In this document: piece by piece, positions 10,865-22,743 of the stretch
How positions within the stretch are numbered: position 1 is the first letter of the stretch
How the letters are laid out: every line of letters begins with the position of its first letter
Assembly: GCA_039105265.1 (NCBI GenBank)
Contig: JAPFFF010000006.1
Span: 2,356,001 to 2,420,000, forward strand
Direction: 5' to 3'
Length of the DNA: 64,000 bases
Origin: Tritrichomonas musculus
Lineage: Eukaryota; Parabasalia; Tritrichomonadida; Tritrichomonadidae
Program-made: the position numbers and the translations under genes
The notes under the pieces: generated by a model
Database searches by the model: none
Seen by the model: only the letters and a program-made list of their open reading frames with translations
What the model was told of the DNA's origin: nothing

Positions 10865-10872
10865 AGCATTAA

Positions 10873-12951
10873 CTTGATGATAATCCATTAATATTGAAAA
10901 ATTAAGCATTCAAGTATTGCAATAAAGAATATGAAATTTTATAGTAATATTTTTTAATTAGATATACAAATATTAAAGCAAATCAAATAAAAATAACAAT
11001 ATTTTATGTAGACATGCTTCATTTTATATTCTTAATAAATCATTTATCCAAAATATTTAATAGATGAGGAAAAAAATGTATTTGATTTACAAAAAGCCCA
11101 AAATAGATGATTAAATCAAGACATCCAAAGAGATTATTTTGAATTTTTTACATTTTCTCTTTTGTTTCTGCAAATTGTAAATTACAATTTTTCCTTAGTC
11201 ATTTGAGAGATAAAATTGAATTTTATAAAATCAAGTATTGTTTTATCTTCCTTATATAAATTTGTATGATTTTATCATGATGCATGAAAACATGTTTGTT
11301 TTTGCATCATTTTACAATAATATATAGATTCTGAAACGCCAGATGATATAATGTCTTTACGAAATGCATTTAAAATGGAAATAAAGTTATGATTTTTTAA
11401 ATCTAAAATAAATTCTATAGGTACAACTTTTTGAGTTGTATAAAACAGAGAATAAATCAACTTCATCATTTATCTTCATTCCGTAAAAATCAAAGAAATA
11501 GAAAAGTTTTTGTAAAAATTATCTTATTTACAAGATTTAAACGTATTCTATTTCAATTTTTAACATATGTGATTTATAATATATATTTCGTACCATAAAT
11601 TAAAACATTAGATTTTAAGGTAATGATAAAAGAAATGAGACTTTTTGGATGGGCATATAACATATAATCAAGAACCAAAGAAAATAATAAAAATATTTGT
11701 AATTTTAATATGACAATAGGAATGGGAATCGGGACGTCCCGAGAAAAATTACAAATATTTCCTGGGGAAAAAGTCAGAGAAATTATATATATATATGTAT
11801 ATATATATGGCATGTCATTTCCAGAGTAGATGTAACGAAAATTGTTTGACAAGGCCTCTCAAAAAGTCGACTGTCAAATTGATTTTTCTCATTTATGAAA
11901 AGGTTTTATGATTTTATTATAATATAATATAAAACTTTATTTTAAGCATTTGCACTTTTTAAATAAAAGATTAAAATTATTTGAAAAAGTGTATAATTTC
12001 ACGATGCTAAATATGTGCATGCGATCATCCATTATTTGATATAAATACAATATTAATTACAAATAAATAAATTTCAAATATAGGAAAATAATTCCTTGGT
12101 AGCGTTAAGCATAATTTTAATTTTATTCATGAAAAAATGTGAAAAATTTTGTAACAAAACATAGAATTCTTTTTTTTTTAAATTATCTTTTTGAATTGGA
12201 TTTGAATTATTAAATGAAAGATTTCCAACCTAGTGAATCTGCAAGTTCTTAACTATCCCATGAATCCAGCTTTATACCCAAAGAAATCCAAAAATAATCA
12301 ATCCAAATTCATATTATAATTATCTATAAAATTTGAATTCATATCATGATTAATCATTTTTACATATATTAAAATATTTTTCAGTCTATTATAAAAAGGA
12401 TCCTTTCATTGGAACCTTGCTTTTAATAAAAAAAATACTAATAACCAACAAAAAAGTTTACAATTTATAATTATATAGCATGCACTATATTAAATATCAA
12501 TAAACAACTCATTGCAACATATATTTTATTATTTGCTTTCTGAAATAATAAATACAACTGATAAAAATTTTAGAAAAAAATTGAATTTTCATATCACATT
12601 TCAAAAAAAAATACGATCATGGTTTGAATATGTTGCAGCTACTCTTCATTTCCCAACGGGAAAAAATTTCCTAATGCATCAGACATGTTATTTGAAAAAA
12701 TATCTAATACAATTCCAAAAAAAAAAAAAGTTGAATATATCATTTCTAGCTCTTGAAAAACAAATATCTATATGTAAAACATATGGAATAATAGAAAATT
12801 ACCTGAATTGATCTTAAAATTCGAATTTTTAAACTTTTTGAGAGCATAGTATTAGAATTAAACAAGTAACGCTGCTTTTTGAACACAGTTCATTTTGAAC
12901 ATAGGCTTAAAAAAATCATAATAATATCAGTATATCAAATCTATCATTTAA
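10873..12951. other. Non-coding stretch
   Basis: I see no supportable gene. Small ORFs at 11275, 11574 and 12512 lack recognisable motifs. A perfect 14-base palindrome TCGGGACGTCCCGA lies at about 11729-11742, at the left copy of an inverted repeat whose partner is at 16198-16210. Confidence 0.45.
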
Positions 12952-14794
12952 GGGTGTAGTCTCAACTTGATATCTCTAATATTTATTAAAAATAAATTGA
13001 TAAAAATAATGTATATATACTTAATAATAAAATATTAAAATATTATTAGATAATTCCTTCTTCTTATAAAAAATTAAATTTTGATATTTTTTGTTTTGCG
13101 GCCAATTATACAAACAAATTTAAAACTTTACATTTACCAATATTTTTGAGATAAAAAAGGTTTATTCATCTTATTAGCTTACAATCGTTATTACTAGCAA
13201 ACAATAATTTGATATCTTACTTTTTACTTTCTATTTCTTGGTTTTTTCAAATACTTTTTTCAAATACTTTATATATTATCCAAAGATAATGAAGTACAAA
13301 GACTTAAAGTGTAAAAATTACATTTACGTTTGTGAACAGCAATGAATATTTGTTTTTATGCTATTTTAATTCCTTTATTTTGCAAATATTTTCCAGATCC
13401 AATAATTAATTACAAGTCGGATGATATGAAGACCGTATTTAATTTTTATGTTCGTTTAATAATACTTACAACCTTTTTTTTATAGTTAGAGCTATTGATT
13501 TTATTAAATTAGTAATTTAATTGTAAACAAAATCGTTGCAATTTAAGATAATCCAATTTTTCAGGATCACATAGCATATGATACAAATTCTCTTTTATTT
13601 TTATTTACATTTTATGAATTTATCATTTTTTTTTTTTTTAATATTCAAAATCAAGTTTGATTATTTACTCCAAATTGCAGATTTAATTGGCTATTTGTGT
13701 TTTTTCCCTATATTTAAGATATCAAAATTCAAAAAGTATGCTTTAAAACCAATATTTAAAAATTAACAAATCAAACTTGGATTCAAAAAGTTGTTTTTTT
13801 TTTTTCTAAAGATTGAATACTTTTAAAATGAGACTACTCCCTATAAAAGTACTGAATTCTATTTTAATCAATAAACAATTAATTTGCTTAAAAATCGTAT
13901 TGTAATATCTATTTTCTAGACTTCACTTTTTGTACCAACCTTGTTCTACAAAGAACGATAGAAAAAATACAAGGTTTGTACAATGTATTTTTTATTGAAA
14001 ATATTGAATACATAAAATAATCATATCTCTGAAAAAAGATAATATACTAAATAATTTTTTGTGAATAAATAAAATATCAATTAAATTATTTAATAAAACC
14101 ATTTTTGTAAAAGTAAAATGCTATTTTAAAAAATCATTTTTGGCAAAGGTGAAATGATTGACCATTTTATAAAAAGAATATAATCACTCTGTGAGCAAAC
14201 CAATTCACATTACTCAAGATTTCTAGATTATTTACTATTATAATATTGTTTTATAAACTTTTAATTCCTTTTTAACATATAAAACCAATACTAAAAAGCG
14301 ATTATATAAAATATAACTAAAGTGCCTCAAAATTTTAATTTTATCTGTTCAATGATTTTTTTAATAAAGTTTAATTTGAAAACTTGATATTTTTACCAAA
14401 AACGTGCAAATACAACAACCAAAATAGGATTTAAGAATATAAACGTTAAAAAATTACGTTAATGAATTTGTGATGTGAAAAAAGTAAAGGCTACTATTTT
14501 CTTTATTTACATTTAATTCAAAATCTTTTTAAATAATAATTCAACTACATTTTCTTAAAAATCATTTTTAGTAAAAGTGAAGTGAATTTTCTCCAGCTGT
14601 AAGGAATTAAACAAAAAAAGGGCAACGTTACGATATGCACAAGAGGTAATATAATTTATATACTAAATATCAAAGTCATTGTTAAAAATGGGATGATACT
14701 TATGACCATTGCAATAATTGAATACTTTTTTTGAATGATCTTTATCAAAAATTCAATGTTTTTATAAAAAATGTAACCATCTGAGACTACACCC
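12952..14794. mobile_element. 1.8-kb TTAA-flanked transposon, non-autonomous
   Basis: Perfect 13-base terminal inverted repeats GGGTGTAGTCTCA (12952-12964) and TGAGACTACACCC (14782-14794) are each bordered by TTAA (12948-12951 and 14795-14798). Duplicated TTAA is the signature of piggyBac- and Kolobok-type transposons; Kolobok is known from trichomonads. No transposase is encoded in the AT-rich interior. Confidence 0.8.
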
Positions 14795-14994
14795 TTAAAC
14801 AAATGTAAAGATCTCTTCCCGAAAAAAAAGCAATTTTGTTTACTTTGTTCACCATTTTTTTAAAGACTATATTCTCTCGATAAGTTTTTTTGAAAGAATT
14901 CTGAATGCGGTGGTTATAGCAGGGTGAATAAAAAAAAAAAAAACTTATTCTCTCGACAAAGTAAACAAAAAAAACTTATCTATTAGATCTATCT

Positions 14995-15190
14995 AAGCCA
15001 CAAAGTCAATAAAATGCCTTGCACTAGTCTGTCCTCCATCTATACAAATGCTAACATATCTTGTATATTTATATTTGGAGATAGATTAAACTAACAATTT
15101 GTCCGCTGTTTCAATTATGATCTCTCTGATCTTTTCAGGTCCAATTTTGGAATAATTTGCTGATTTGGAGTTTTTAGGTATTGAGAATAA
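14995..15190 (-). pseudogene. Decayed transposase-like patch
   Basis: The minus strand reads IGPEKIREIIIETADKLLV, a stop, then YVSICIDGGQTSARHFIDF. The second phrase resembles the first catalytic-Asp block of hAT/MULE-type transposases. The open segment is short and broken and could be something else. The region 15200-15560 on the same strand has another coding-like phrase, GNMPLIPNIIFNADILSKML. Confidence 0.3.
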
Positions 15191-15666
15191 TTATGTCTAA
15201 AAAATCAAGAGATGTATATATAATAGAAAACAGCTCTTCAGAACATCCTTGAATGAGTGATAAGTTTGAAGTTGATATAAAGTGAGCTATTTTTGAGTAT
15301 ATCTCATATAGAGTATTGATATGGTTTGTTGTTTGCCTTAAATGTTTATCGAGAGGTCCATATTCAACTAGCTTTTATGTTTTATGAATGTGCACACCTT
15401 TCTGTTGTTTGTGATGATCGCGGTTCTTTTGTCATATGAGCACCAAAAAATTTCTCCATCAGCATTTTGCTCAAAATATCCGCATTGAAAATAATATTTG
15501 GAATTAATGGCATGTTTCCAGAAACCTCAATCAGTTCCTCTTCCGTTCGTGTAGTTTAGTCTCCCAATTCTTTTGAGTAGTCTTTTCCAGGTGAAACAAA
15601 ATGAGAATTTTCATTAGTATTTAAATATGCATGAAAAAGAAAAACAGAATGGGAAATAGAAGCTCA

Positions 15667-15922
15667 CAATTTCCAACAGAAGAAGATCATGACTTAACAA
15701 CAGAAGAGGATCAATGTTCCCAATAGTAGAAGATCACAACTTCCAACATAAGAAGATCAATGCTCCCAACAGAAGAAGATCACGATTTCCAGCAGAAGAA
15801 GATCAATGTTCCCAACTGAAGAAGGCCAATGTTCCCAATAGTATAAGACCACGATATCCAACAGTAGAAGATCAAGACTTAACAAAAGAAAAGGATCAAT
15901 GTTCCCAACAGAAGAAGATTAA
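15667..15922. repeat. 23-bp minisatellite, about 11 units
   Basis: Around eleven tandem 23-24-base units follow the pattern CAACAGAAGAAGATCA plus a variable six to eight bases. Units alternate between a version ending in CAATG TTCC and one ending in CACGAT TTCC or GACTTAA, giving a 46-base higher-order period. Because 23 is not a multiple of three, the overlapping ORF is not a protein-repeat gene. Confidence 0.75.
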
Positions 15923-16454
15923 CATATTTATAATATTTTTACTTTCAATCAGATAATATATGTATATATTTCAATTTTAAAAAAAGAGATAATTGTTATT
16001 ATAAATGATTTATATGTTAATAAAAAACAGCTATTAATTTTCTTCATTATTTTACTCTTTTTTAAAGATGAAATTTATGCATATGTTTTTTGTGAAAGTT
16101 CTCAATTTTTTCTTTCGACAAAAAAACATAATTTTCATAGGGATTTCCCAGGAAATTTTGTATCCCATGATTTTTTTAAAAGTATTTTCCGAATTTTTCC
16201 CGATTCCCATCCATGCATATTTCCTACTGCTTTAAACATATGATATTTGTTTCAAATCTATATTTTTACCTTTATTTACCTTTTCAAAACGATCTTAAAT
16301 AATATTTCAATGATTGTTTACAAAAAGATTAAAAATAAGCATAAACAAGAATAATAAAAAATTTCATTAGTAGAATGGTAAAAGCGGTGCCAAAGTAAAG
16401 TGCACAATAGCCTATACTATAATGCATCATTTTTTATAAAAAAGATTTTTATCA

Positions 16455-16805
16455 ATAGAAAAAGGTATCTGATATTAATTGTACCCCTTTCTCAAAAGTA
16501 TTTTCAATTGTAACTTGATTTCTCTTTCCATTGATATTCGACCAAACTACTAGAGAGACCTTGCTGTATACTACTCAGTAGCCTGCTAAAATCCATTGAG
16601 CAGAGAGGATTCTTCCTCTGTCATATTTACGTTGACTCATAAAACTCTCATCTATTTCAACAGTACGTCCATAGCCTCCAATTGGACTTTGTCCTTCATC
16701 TTTTAGCCAATTTATGCATGCTTCTCTAAATGATTGGTAAAAATTTGTTTCGGTTGGCTTTGAAACTCCACATTCATGATTGCAGTTTAGCTAGAAAATT
16801 GCATA
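16455..16805 (-). pseudogene. Merlin/IS1016-like (ISXO2-type) transposase fragment
   Basis: The minus strand encodes NHECGVSKPTETNFYQSFRE, then GGYGRTVEIDESFMSQRKYD and RGRILSAQWILAGY, a stop, and VVYSKVSLVVW. VEIDESxxxxRKYxRGR is the first catalytic-Asp motif of ISXO2-like DDE transposases, which in eukaryotes define the Merlin superfamily. Only this central part is readable, with a TGA inside it. It is a dead fragment of a DNA transposon. Confidence 0.7.
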
Positions 16806-17223
16806 ACCAAACAAATAAAGCAAATTTAAAACTATATTTGGCTTGAGCTTAATCCTATTATTATAAATCTATGTATTACATATTATCTTGATGTTGATGC
16901 TTGCAAAATCAATCAATCATTGATATTTCTGTAAAAATCATCTTTAAAGCCGAATAAATGAACAAAAGTTTTAAATAAAACATTTCTATCAAGATATTTT
17001 TTTTTTTTTTTTTTTTTTGGAAATTAATAAATTTAATGAGACCTAATGACTGTTTCATTGTCATGTAAAACTATGAATTTCAAAGATTAATTCATACTTT
17101 TGTAAACCATTCAAAAAAATTAAAAAATTTTCAGAATTGAAATATATAAATATTAGGATATAGCTAAATGCAATAATATATATAAAAATCAAAATTAAAT
17201 AGCACTCACGCTTTTATTAAAAA
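16806..17223. other. Non-coding stretch
   Basis: No gene is seen. A T-run of about 20 lies near 17000. Confidence 0.5.
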
Positions 17224-18438
17224 TTACCAGAAAATTTGAATAATTAAAATTATATATTTAAGGACCGCCGAAATTAACATCACATTCAATTGCAAGTAAG
17301 AATGATCTGTATATTCCATGAATTCTGATTTTGAAAAAATCAATTTTAGTCTAGAAATTACAAAAAATGTAATTACAGTGATAAAAATGAAAGTTGCTGA
17401 AACAAACAGGCCCAATTTCATGTTAATGTACAGTAAATACAGTGCGATATCATAAGCACAAGTGAAAATAAAGTAGCCACCCAAAATTCTTAAATCGAAA
17501 AAAAAGATTGTCATTTCAATCACGAATCCGAATGACAAGAAAAGAAAAACTTCAAAATTATAGTCAAAAGTGATGAAGAAGAAAAATTTGAAAAGGACGA
17601 AAATAGCAACAAATGAAATATCACGAGATAATCTTTTCTGTATTGCTTTTGATTCGTTCTTATAAGAATTGTTAAAAATCAAGTCATAACATAAAATCAT
17701 TGTTGCTATGAAAGAAACTGTTGCAATTGAAATGATTGAATAATTCTGATTCATTGAAAGTAAGTAAAGAAAAAGTTGGCCAATGAATATTACTATGTAA
17801 ATGAACTTTACTCTGCAAATATCATAAAATGATATCATTTCAAAAATAAACGTAATGGTTAAGAAAATTGAATATTTGATGTGGGATTCATTTGGCATAA
17901 ATAGAAAACACTTGATTATTGATATAGCTGTAATATAGAATGTGCAAAATTTAATATATTTCTGATTTGAATGATTAAAACATGATGCTATATTTAATAA
18001 GTATATCATTGTGATACCAAAACAAATTGAATTGATAAGGGTTGAGTAAACAGTTTTAAAAGGTGTTAAAACAAAAATAATGATATCACAAACTATAATT
18101 CCAATGAAATCATCTTTGATACTGTCTGCATATCTTGGTTTAAGGTATTTAAAAATCCCAATTTTGGTTATCATATCAAAAACAAAAATTATTAATATTT
18201 TCGATTGAATAAACGATTTAAAATTATTGACTGTAATTTCTTTGTAAAAATTTGGATCATATTTAATTGATGACTTAATGTTATTAAGTTCAATTTCGTT
18301 TGCATATTGAGGGTAATCATTGTATTTCCTGATTTCTTTTCTTTGGAAGTAAAAAAAACTTGAAGTCAAAAAGAACATGATCGAAAGACGGAAAAAAGCA
18401 TATTGGTTGTTGTTGGAGTTTGATGAATTAATCATCAA
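17224..18438 (-). CDS. Multi-pass membrane protein, unknown
   Basis: An intact 404-residue ORF with about ten hydrophobic segments spread over its length, for example IIVCDIIIFVLTPF, FIATMILCYDLIF and YIILIIQIFW at the very C terminus. The N terminus is polar (asparagine/serine-rich) followed by a membrane span near residue 20 and a charged loop of about 60 residues. I recognise no transporter or enzyme signature. Two ATGs lie in tandem at the start; the leader upstream contains GTTCATAATTTATC, a weak initiator match. Long uninterrupted coding in AT-rich DNA supports a real gene. Confidence 0.65.
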   Translation of the reverse strand: MMINSSNSNNNQYAFFRLSIMFFLTSSFFYFQRKEIRKYNDYPQYANEIELNNIKSSIKYDPNFYKEITVNNFKSFIQSKILIIFVFDMITKIGIFKYLKPRYADSIKDDFIGIIVCDIIIFVLTPFKTVYSTLINSICFGITMIYLLNIASCFNHSNQKYIKFCTFYITAISIIKCFLFMPNESHIKYSIFLTITFIFEMISFYDICRVKFIYIVIFIGQLFLYLLSMNQNYSIISIATVSFIATMILCYDLIFNNSYKNESKAIQKRLSRDISFVAIFVLFKFFFFITFDYNFEVFLFLSFGFVIEMTIFFFDLRILGGYFIFTCAYDIALYLLYINMKLGLFVSATFIFITVITFFVISRLKLIFSKSEFMEYTDHSYLQLNVMLISAVLKYIILIIQIFW

Positions 18439-20145
18439 CGATAAATTATGAACTTATCATTTTCCGAAATAGTAAAATAGAATGGTCAAATTCATTTTAA
18501 AAAGTTTTTATCTCCCAACTTTTTGAATTTATCTATTTTATTTATTCAATTAATTCAATAGAATAAAATGATAGATGAATTAACGTTTTGTAATCAATTC
18601 AATTTTTTACGATTTTAAAAGAATGATTTCATTTGAAGTAATATCTTGCATTTTGTATATGTTTACAATCATTCTCCATTAAATATTGTCTCAGGCAATA
18701 ATTTTTAAAAATCATGAGTAACTTTTAGATAAGTATATATTTATAATACATTTTTTATCAGACAATTAAAAAAATATTTTGAATTCATATTTAATCAATC
18801 ACATTTATACCCTAATTTTAATTTCCCATGCGATTTTTTAAGCACATAAGAAAGAATATAATAAGATTTAAAACTTATTGAGAAAAATTAATGAGAACAC
18901 CGATTTATCATTTTGCAAATCATTATATGATAATACAATAAAATTATATGATTAACTTAATAATGCAAAATAATGAAATAAAAATTTTGAAATATAATAA
19001 TCAAAATTTTTAGTATTCCAACCATCTTTATAATGCTATTAATAAAGATTCTGAAGTAAAAAAGCTAATTTTCATCCTTTTTTGGAATATTGAGGCTGAA
19101 TATTGAAGCTTTTATTTCTACACACCCTTTCAGAAAGATTGAATAAGGACTATCAGAATCGGCCAAATAAATACACAAAACAAAAATTGAATTAAAAATG
19201 ATGCATTGATTTAAAAAGAAGAAAAAAATAGCATTTTTATTAAAATAGTGCTTTAGCACGAACTCGAGGATTTACATTTTGAACTTCTTCTACAGGGATG
19301 TTCTCAGTCAATATATTGGAGGTTTAGATTGTGAGTCTCTACTGCAGGTGGATTTTGATTTATTTATCTTGAGTGAATCTTAAAAATACAAAATTTCCAA
19401 TTTTGGCAACCAATGATGACATTATTACTTCTTTTAATGTGCTTCAATTCCAAAATATATTCAAAAAAATGACTTGCACAGTTATATGTGGCTGCCAATA
19501 AAAATGCAATCTTTAATTAGATCAATATTTTCATATACTAATTTAATGACCAAAGAGCTTTTCAAAGGCTTAGAATGTATAGTAATCAACGTTATATATT
19601 AAAAAAAAAAAGAAGAGAAATACTTCCAAATTTTTGTGATATAACAATGGCACCTTTTTTATGAAAATAAATAGCCGTGGCATATAAAAAAGCCCTTACT
19701 CTAACATTCAAATGTTTTCAATAATTAGTTTGCCAAATGGTAGATTTATCAGAGTTCTTTGTTTTAACATTATTCTTTGAATGTAGCTGTTCAAACTACT
19801 TTTTGCCTATAAATATCTTACATTAACTCAAATAATTATTGAATCTCCTAAAAAGCTATTTGAAACCTGATCAATTTAGAAAAATTTATAGTTTATCGTG
19901 AATATATATTTTATATTTTATCAAAAACTTTTTGGCCGTAGCAATTATGAGGATGATTTAATTTAAAACAATTGCTGTAGTAGTTTGTGTCTCATATTCA
20001 ATGTTATTTCATAAATTTTATACAAAATTCTGTTGTTTATATAAATTTCTCACAAAAGTTTTTTTATAGCATAAAATTATTACAAAAAGTTTCTTTTTAT
20101 TTAATTCTAAATTTAAATAAAATTAAACTTCATTTATTACAATCA
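18439..20145. other. Non-coding stretch with faint BspA remnant
   Basis: No intact gene. On the minus strand, about 19375-19460 reads STLKEVIMSSLVAKIGNFVF, a BspA-like phrase, and positions 19260-19800 contain other stop-broken, coding-like snatches. The 64-residue ORF at 19065 is unconvincing. Confidence 0.4.
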
Positions 20146-20706
20146 ATGTACGGATTAAACATTCATTTTCAATCATTCAAATTAAACCCTGCCCTTGTTC
20201 AAAAAAATGATAAGATTCGTGTAAGCATTACCACTGTTCCAGAACTAAATAAAGATGCTTTTGTTGTAGATTATAAAATGATGGACCATGTTCATCATTT
20301 CTTTACAGTAAATATCACAGAAGAGACCAAAAAAATTATTTTTGTTTTCAGAAAGAAAAGTTTCTTTCATAATGATCCAATAATTGCTTCAACAATCATT
20401 CATTCAGATGCATTTCCAAAAGAAAATGATTCGAATAACTTAGAAGTTAAAACAGTCAATATTTTAGAGCCAGTCGTAAGTGGAAAAAAAGATAGACAAA
20501 TACTTGGTCAGATGAATATTCAATTTTCTGTTACAACAACATCTCAAACATTTCCCACATTCCCACAATATAATAAATGCAACTTTAATATTGAGAAAAT
20601 TCATCATGGAGAAGGTTACTCAAAAGTAAATATCAATTCGAATTATGTGAATGAAAATCAAACTTACAACAATTCAATCTTTGGAAATGATGATTACTTA
20701 AATTAA
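20146..20706 (+). CDS. Small C2-domain-like protein
   Basis: From the ATG at 20146 the frame gives 186 residues starting MYGLNIHFQSFKL. The first 130 residues alternate beta-strand-like stretches (IRVSITTVPEL, HHFFTVNITEE, KIIFVFRKKSF, ILGQMNIQFSV), which resembles a C2-type beta sandwich of the kind trichomonads carry in short cytosolic proteins. No clear calcium-binding aspartate set is visible, so calcium-dependent membrane binding is not assured. The last 55 residues are asparagine- and tyrosine-rich and probably disordered. The frame is open further upstream to 19987, but that extension is AT-driven and lacks conservation-like character. Family call is tentative. Confidence 0.6.
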   Translation: MYGLNIHFQSFKLNPALVQKNDKIRVSITTVPELNKDAFVVDYKMMDHVHHFFTVNITEETKKIIFVFRKKSFFHNDPIIASTIIHSDAFPKENDSNNLEVKTVNILEPVVSGKKDRQILGQMNIQFSVTTTSQTFPTFPQYNKCNFNIEKIHHGEGYSKVNINSNYVNENQTYNNSIFGNDDYLN

Positions 20707-21076
20707 ATTAGAATTAGAATAAGTGTTTATATTAAAAATAGAACAGTTATATATTTTTTTTTTAATAAATTTTTGATACAAAATGACTTTTGATAACTGA
20801 AACAACTTCATTTTTGTTGTAATTTGTCATATTTATACTATAAAGTTTATACGAAAATATGAGTGAAATTTCACCATTCAATGAATCTAAATTGGGTTTT
20901 GTAATTACTTAAAAAATTGACAATCAAGAAGCATTTATTATGTAATTAAATCATAATTCCATTTTTGATGTTGAGATATTTTAAGTATTGATCAAATATT
21001 TTCCATAGAAAAATTGAATTAAATCATGACTCTCAAATATTCAGTTTTTTTTTTTTTTAATTTTTCTTTCGATTCA

Positions 21077-21107
<31 letters not shown>

Positions 21108-21300
21108 GAGATTTGAAAACGCACGACTAATGTAGTTGATAACAAAAAAACTTGATATGTTGACTTGATTTTCACTTTTTAAATGAGATTGAATGCCCTT
21201 TGAATATTTGCATATATTTGAATTCAAAAAAATGAAAATTTTAATTGAGAAATTTCAACTCATTTTTTCATTTCATTTTTTTTTTTATATTTGTTACCTA
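20707..21300. other. Non-coding stretch
   Basis: No gene is seen. Long T-runs lie at about 21047-21058 and 21079-21102. The open frame at 21193-21300 precedes the GTPase-like start and does not look like protein. Confidence 0.5.
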
Positions 21301-22743
21301 ATGAGAGAAATTGTTATTGTTCCACTTGGCTCCACTGGGACCGGTAAGTCATTTTTAGGAAGCAGAATAATCAAAAAAAAATAATGCATTTGTGCATTGT
21401 TATTCTCCTAACTCAGTCACTGTTCGAACAACCATTGAAAAGGGAGAAGTTGATGGAATAATGTACGTTTACCCTGATATCCCTGGGTTTTATTGCTCAC
21501 AGAATAATGATAAGTTTTACATTACTGATATGGTTGAGACATTAAAAAATAAAGCCACGCATATTAATACCTTTTTAATCACATTTAATGTCACCAATCC
21601 ACGATTTGACTTGAATTTAAAAATGATGTTGACATTAATTAATTATTTCTTTAACGACCCAAACTTATAGAAGCAAACAGCTCTTGTTTTTACTCATTGT
21701 TTTCCTGGTGCTTATGTTAAGAAAGAAGTAATTGAATTGTTCCAACCTGAAGTTGTCAAATTCATTAAAACTCTTCCAAATTGTCAAAATATTGACATAA
21801 ATCTACCATCTTTCTTTGTTGATTCAGGAAACTTAAGTATGTCCTCTATTAGGAAAGTGAAGTGAATTTTTGTTTTGAAAATATCTTTTTAACAATTAAT
21901 GCTATTTCAGCTGAATATTCTTTTTATAAAAACAATCAGTTATTAAATATATAATTGTATTTATAAAACTAATTTACAATCAATACCCCTTCGTTTTTAA
22001 ACAATTAAAAAATCACTTCACTCTCCAAATAGAGGACACACGTTATGATGCCAATGATTCAAAACACAATGAATTTGATAAAATTCGTGAATTTGCAGCA
22101 AGTTGTGAATCAATATCAACTTCAAATCTCCGCGTTGTCAATCTAAAATACATGATGAAAGAAAAAACAATGATTAAAAGAAAATTGATGAATGAAGAAA
22201 CAAGTGGAACAGAGGCAAATTTGAAGAGAACATTTTTTTATGAAGATCAACAAATCTCAAAAATAACAAATTGGGAGAACCAAGTGTAAACGAAAGCACC
22301 GAAGGTCAAAAGAGCATGGAAAGAAGAGCAGACTGAAATGTTGGAAACATTAAATGGACAACTTGTTAAAGTTCAATACCAAGGCAATGGAAAGGACAAA
22401 AAGAAAATTTTGTATTGATGAACAAAATAATGTTGTGTACAAAGAACCAATTAAAATTAAAGACTGGATTCATATAATAAACTCCTCTGTTGTGCAAGAA
22501 AACAAAACTGACGAAGTAAGTAGATGGGTTGAACATCCAGGGCATTGGGAGAGACCACCAAAGAGTCAAAGAATTTGGTGGAGAATTGGAACTTTTGGAA
22601 TTTATGGTGGTCCTAAACGTTATGTTCGTGATCCTGATATTACTCACATTACTTATCATCAATTTAGAAGAGATAAGATAACTAATCCAGATAACAACAT
22701 CACTTTCACTGATTGGATAAAGATTGGTGAATGGACAACTTAA
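21301..22743 (+). pseudogene. GIMAP/AIG1-type GTPase, broken
   Basis: The ATG at 21301 begins MREIVIVPLGSTGTGKSFLG, a P-loop (GSTGTGKS). After a frame change in an A-run at about 21374-21382 come the switch motif YPDIPGF and then TALVFTHCFPG in the G4 position, an arrangement typical of AIG1/GIMAP GTPases. Disruptions are the A-run shift, a TAG at 21668-21670, a 197-base MITE at 21841-22037, a TGA near 22289 and another frame change before 22400. The last 129 residues (22354-22743) are clean and tryptophan-rich (RIWWRIGTFGIYGG), a C-terminal domain I do not recognise. Such GTPases act at endomembranes in other organisms. This copy is inactive. Confidence 0.75.
21841..22037. mobile_element. 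197-bp MITE inside the GTPase gene
   Basis: Terminal inverted repeats of about 31 bases start GTCCTCTATT at the left and end AATAGAGGAC at the right; the next stretch, GGARAGTGAAGTGA, is also shared. The interior is A/T-rich and non-coding. Host coding homology resumes immediately after it (DANDSKHNEFDKIREF). No clear target duplication is visible, although the left flank TAAGTAT and right flank ACACGTTAT are faintly alike. Confidence 0.75.

Larger units (their letters stand above)
11722..16210. mobile_element. Possible composite element bounded by G-rich inverted repeats
   Basis: ATGGGAATCGGGA at 11722-11734 is repeated in inverted orientation at 16198-16210. Further weaker matches lie inward (TTTCCTGGGGAAA near 11757, its counterpart near 16143). 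Between them lie a separate TTAA element, a decayed transposase-like patch and a minisatellite. They could instead be two unrelated solo ends of one family. No target duplication is visible. Confidence 0.3.
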
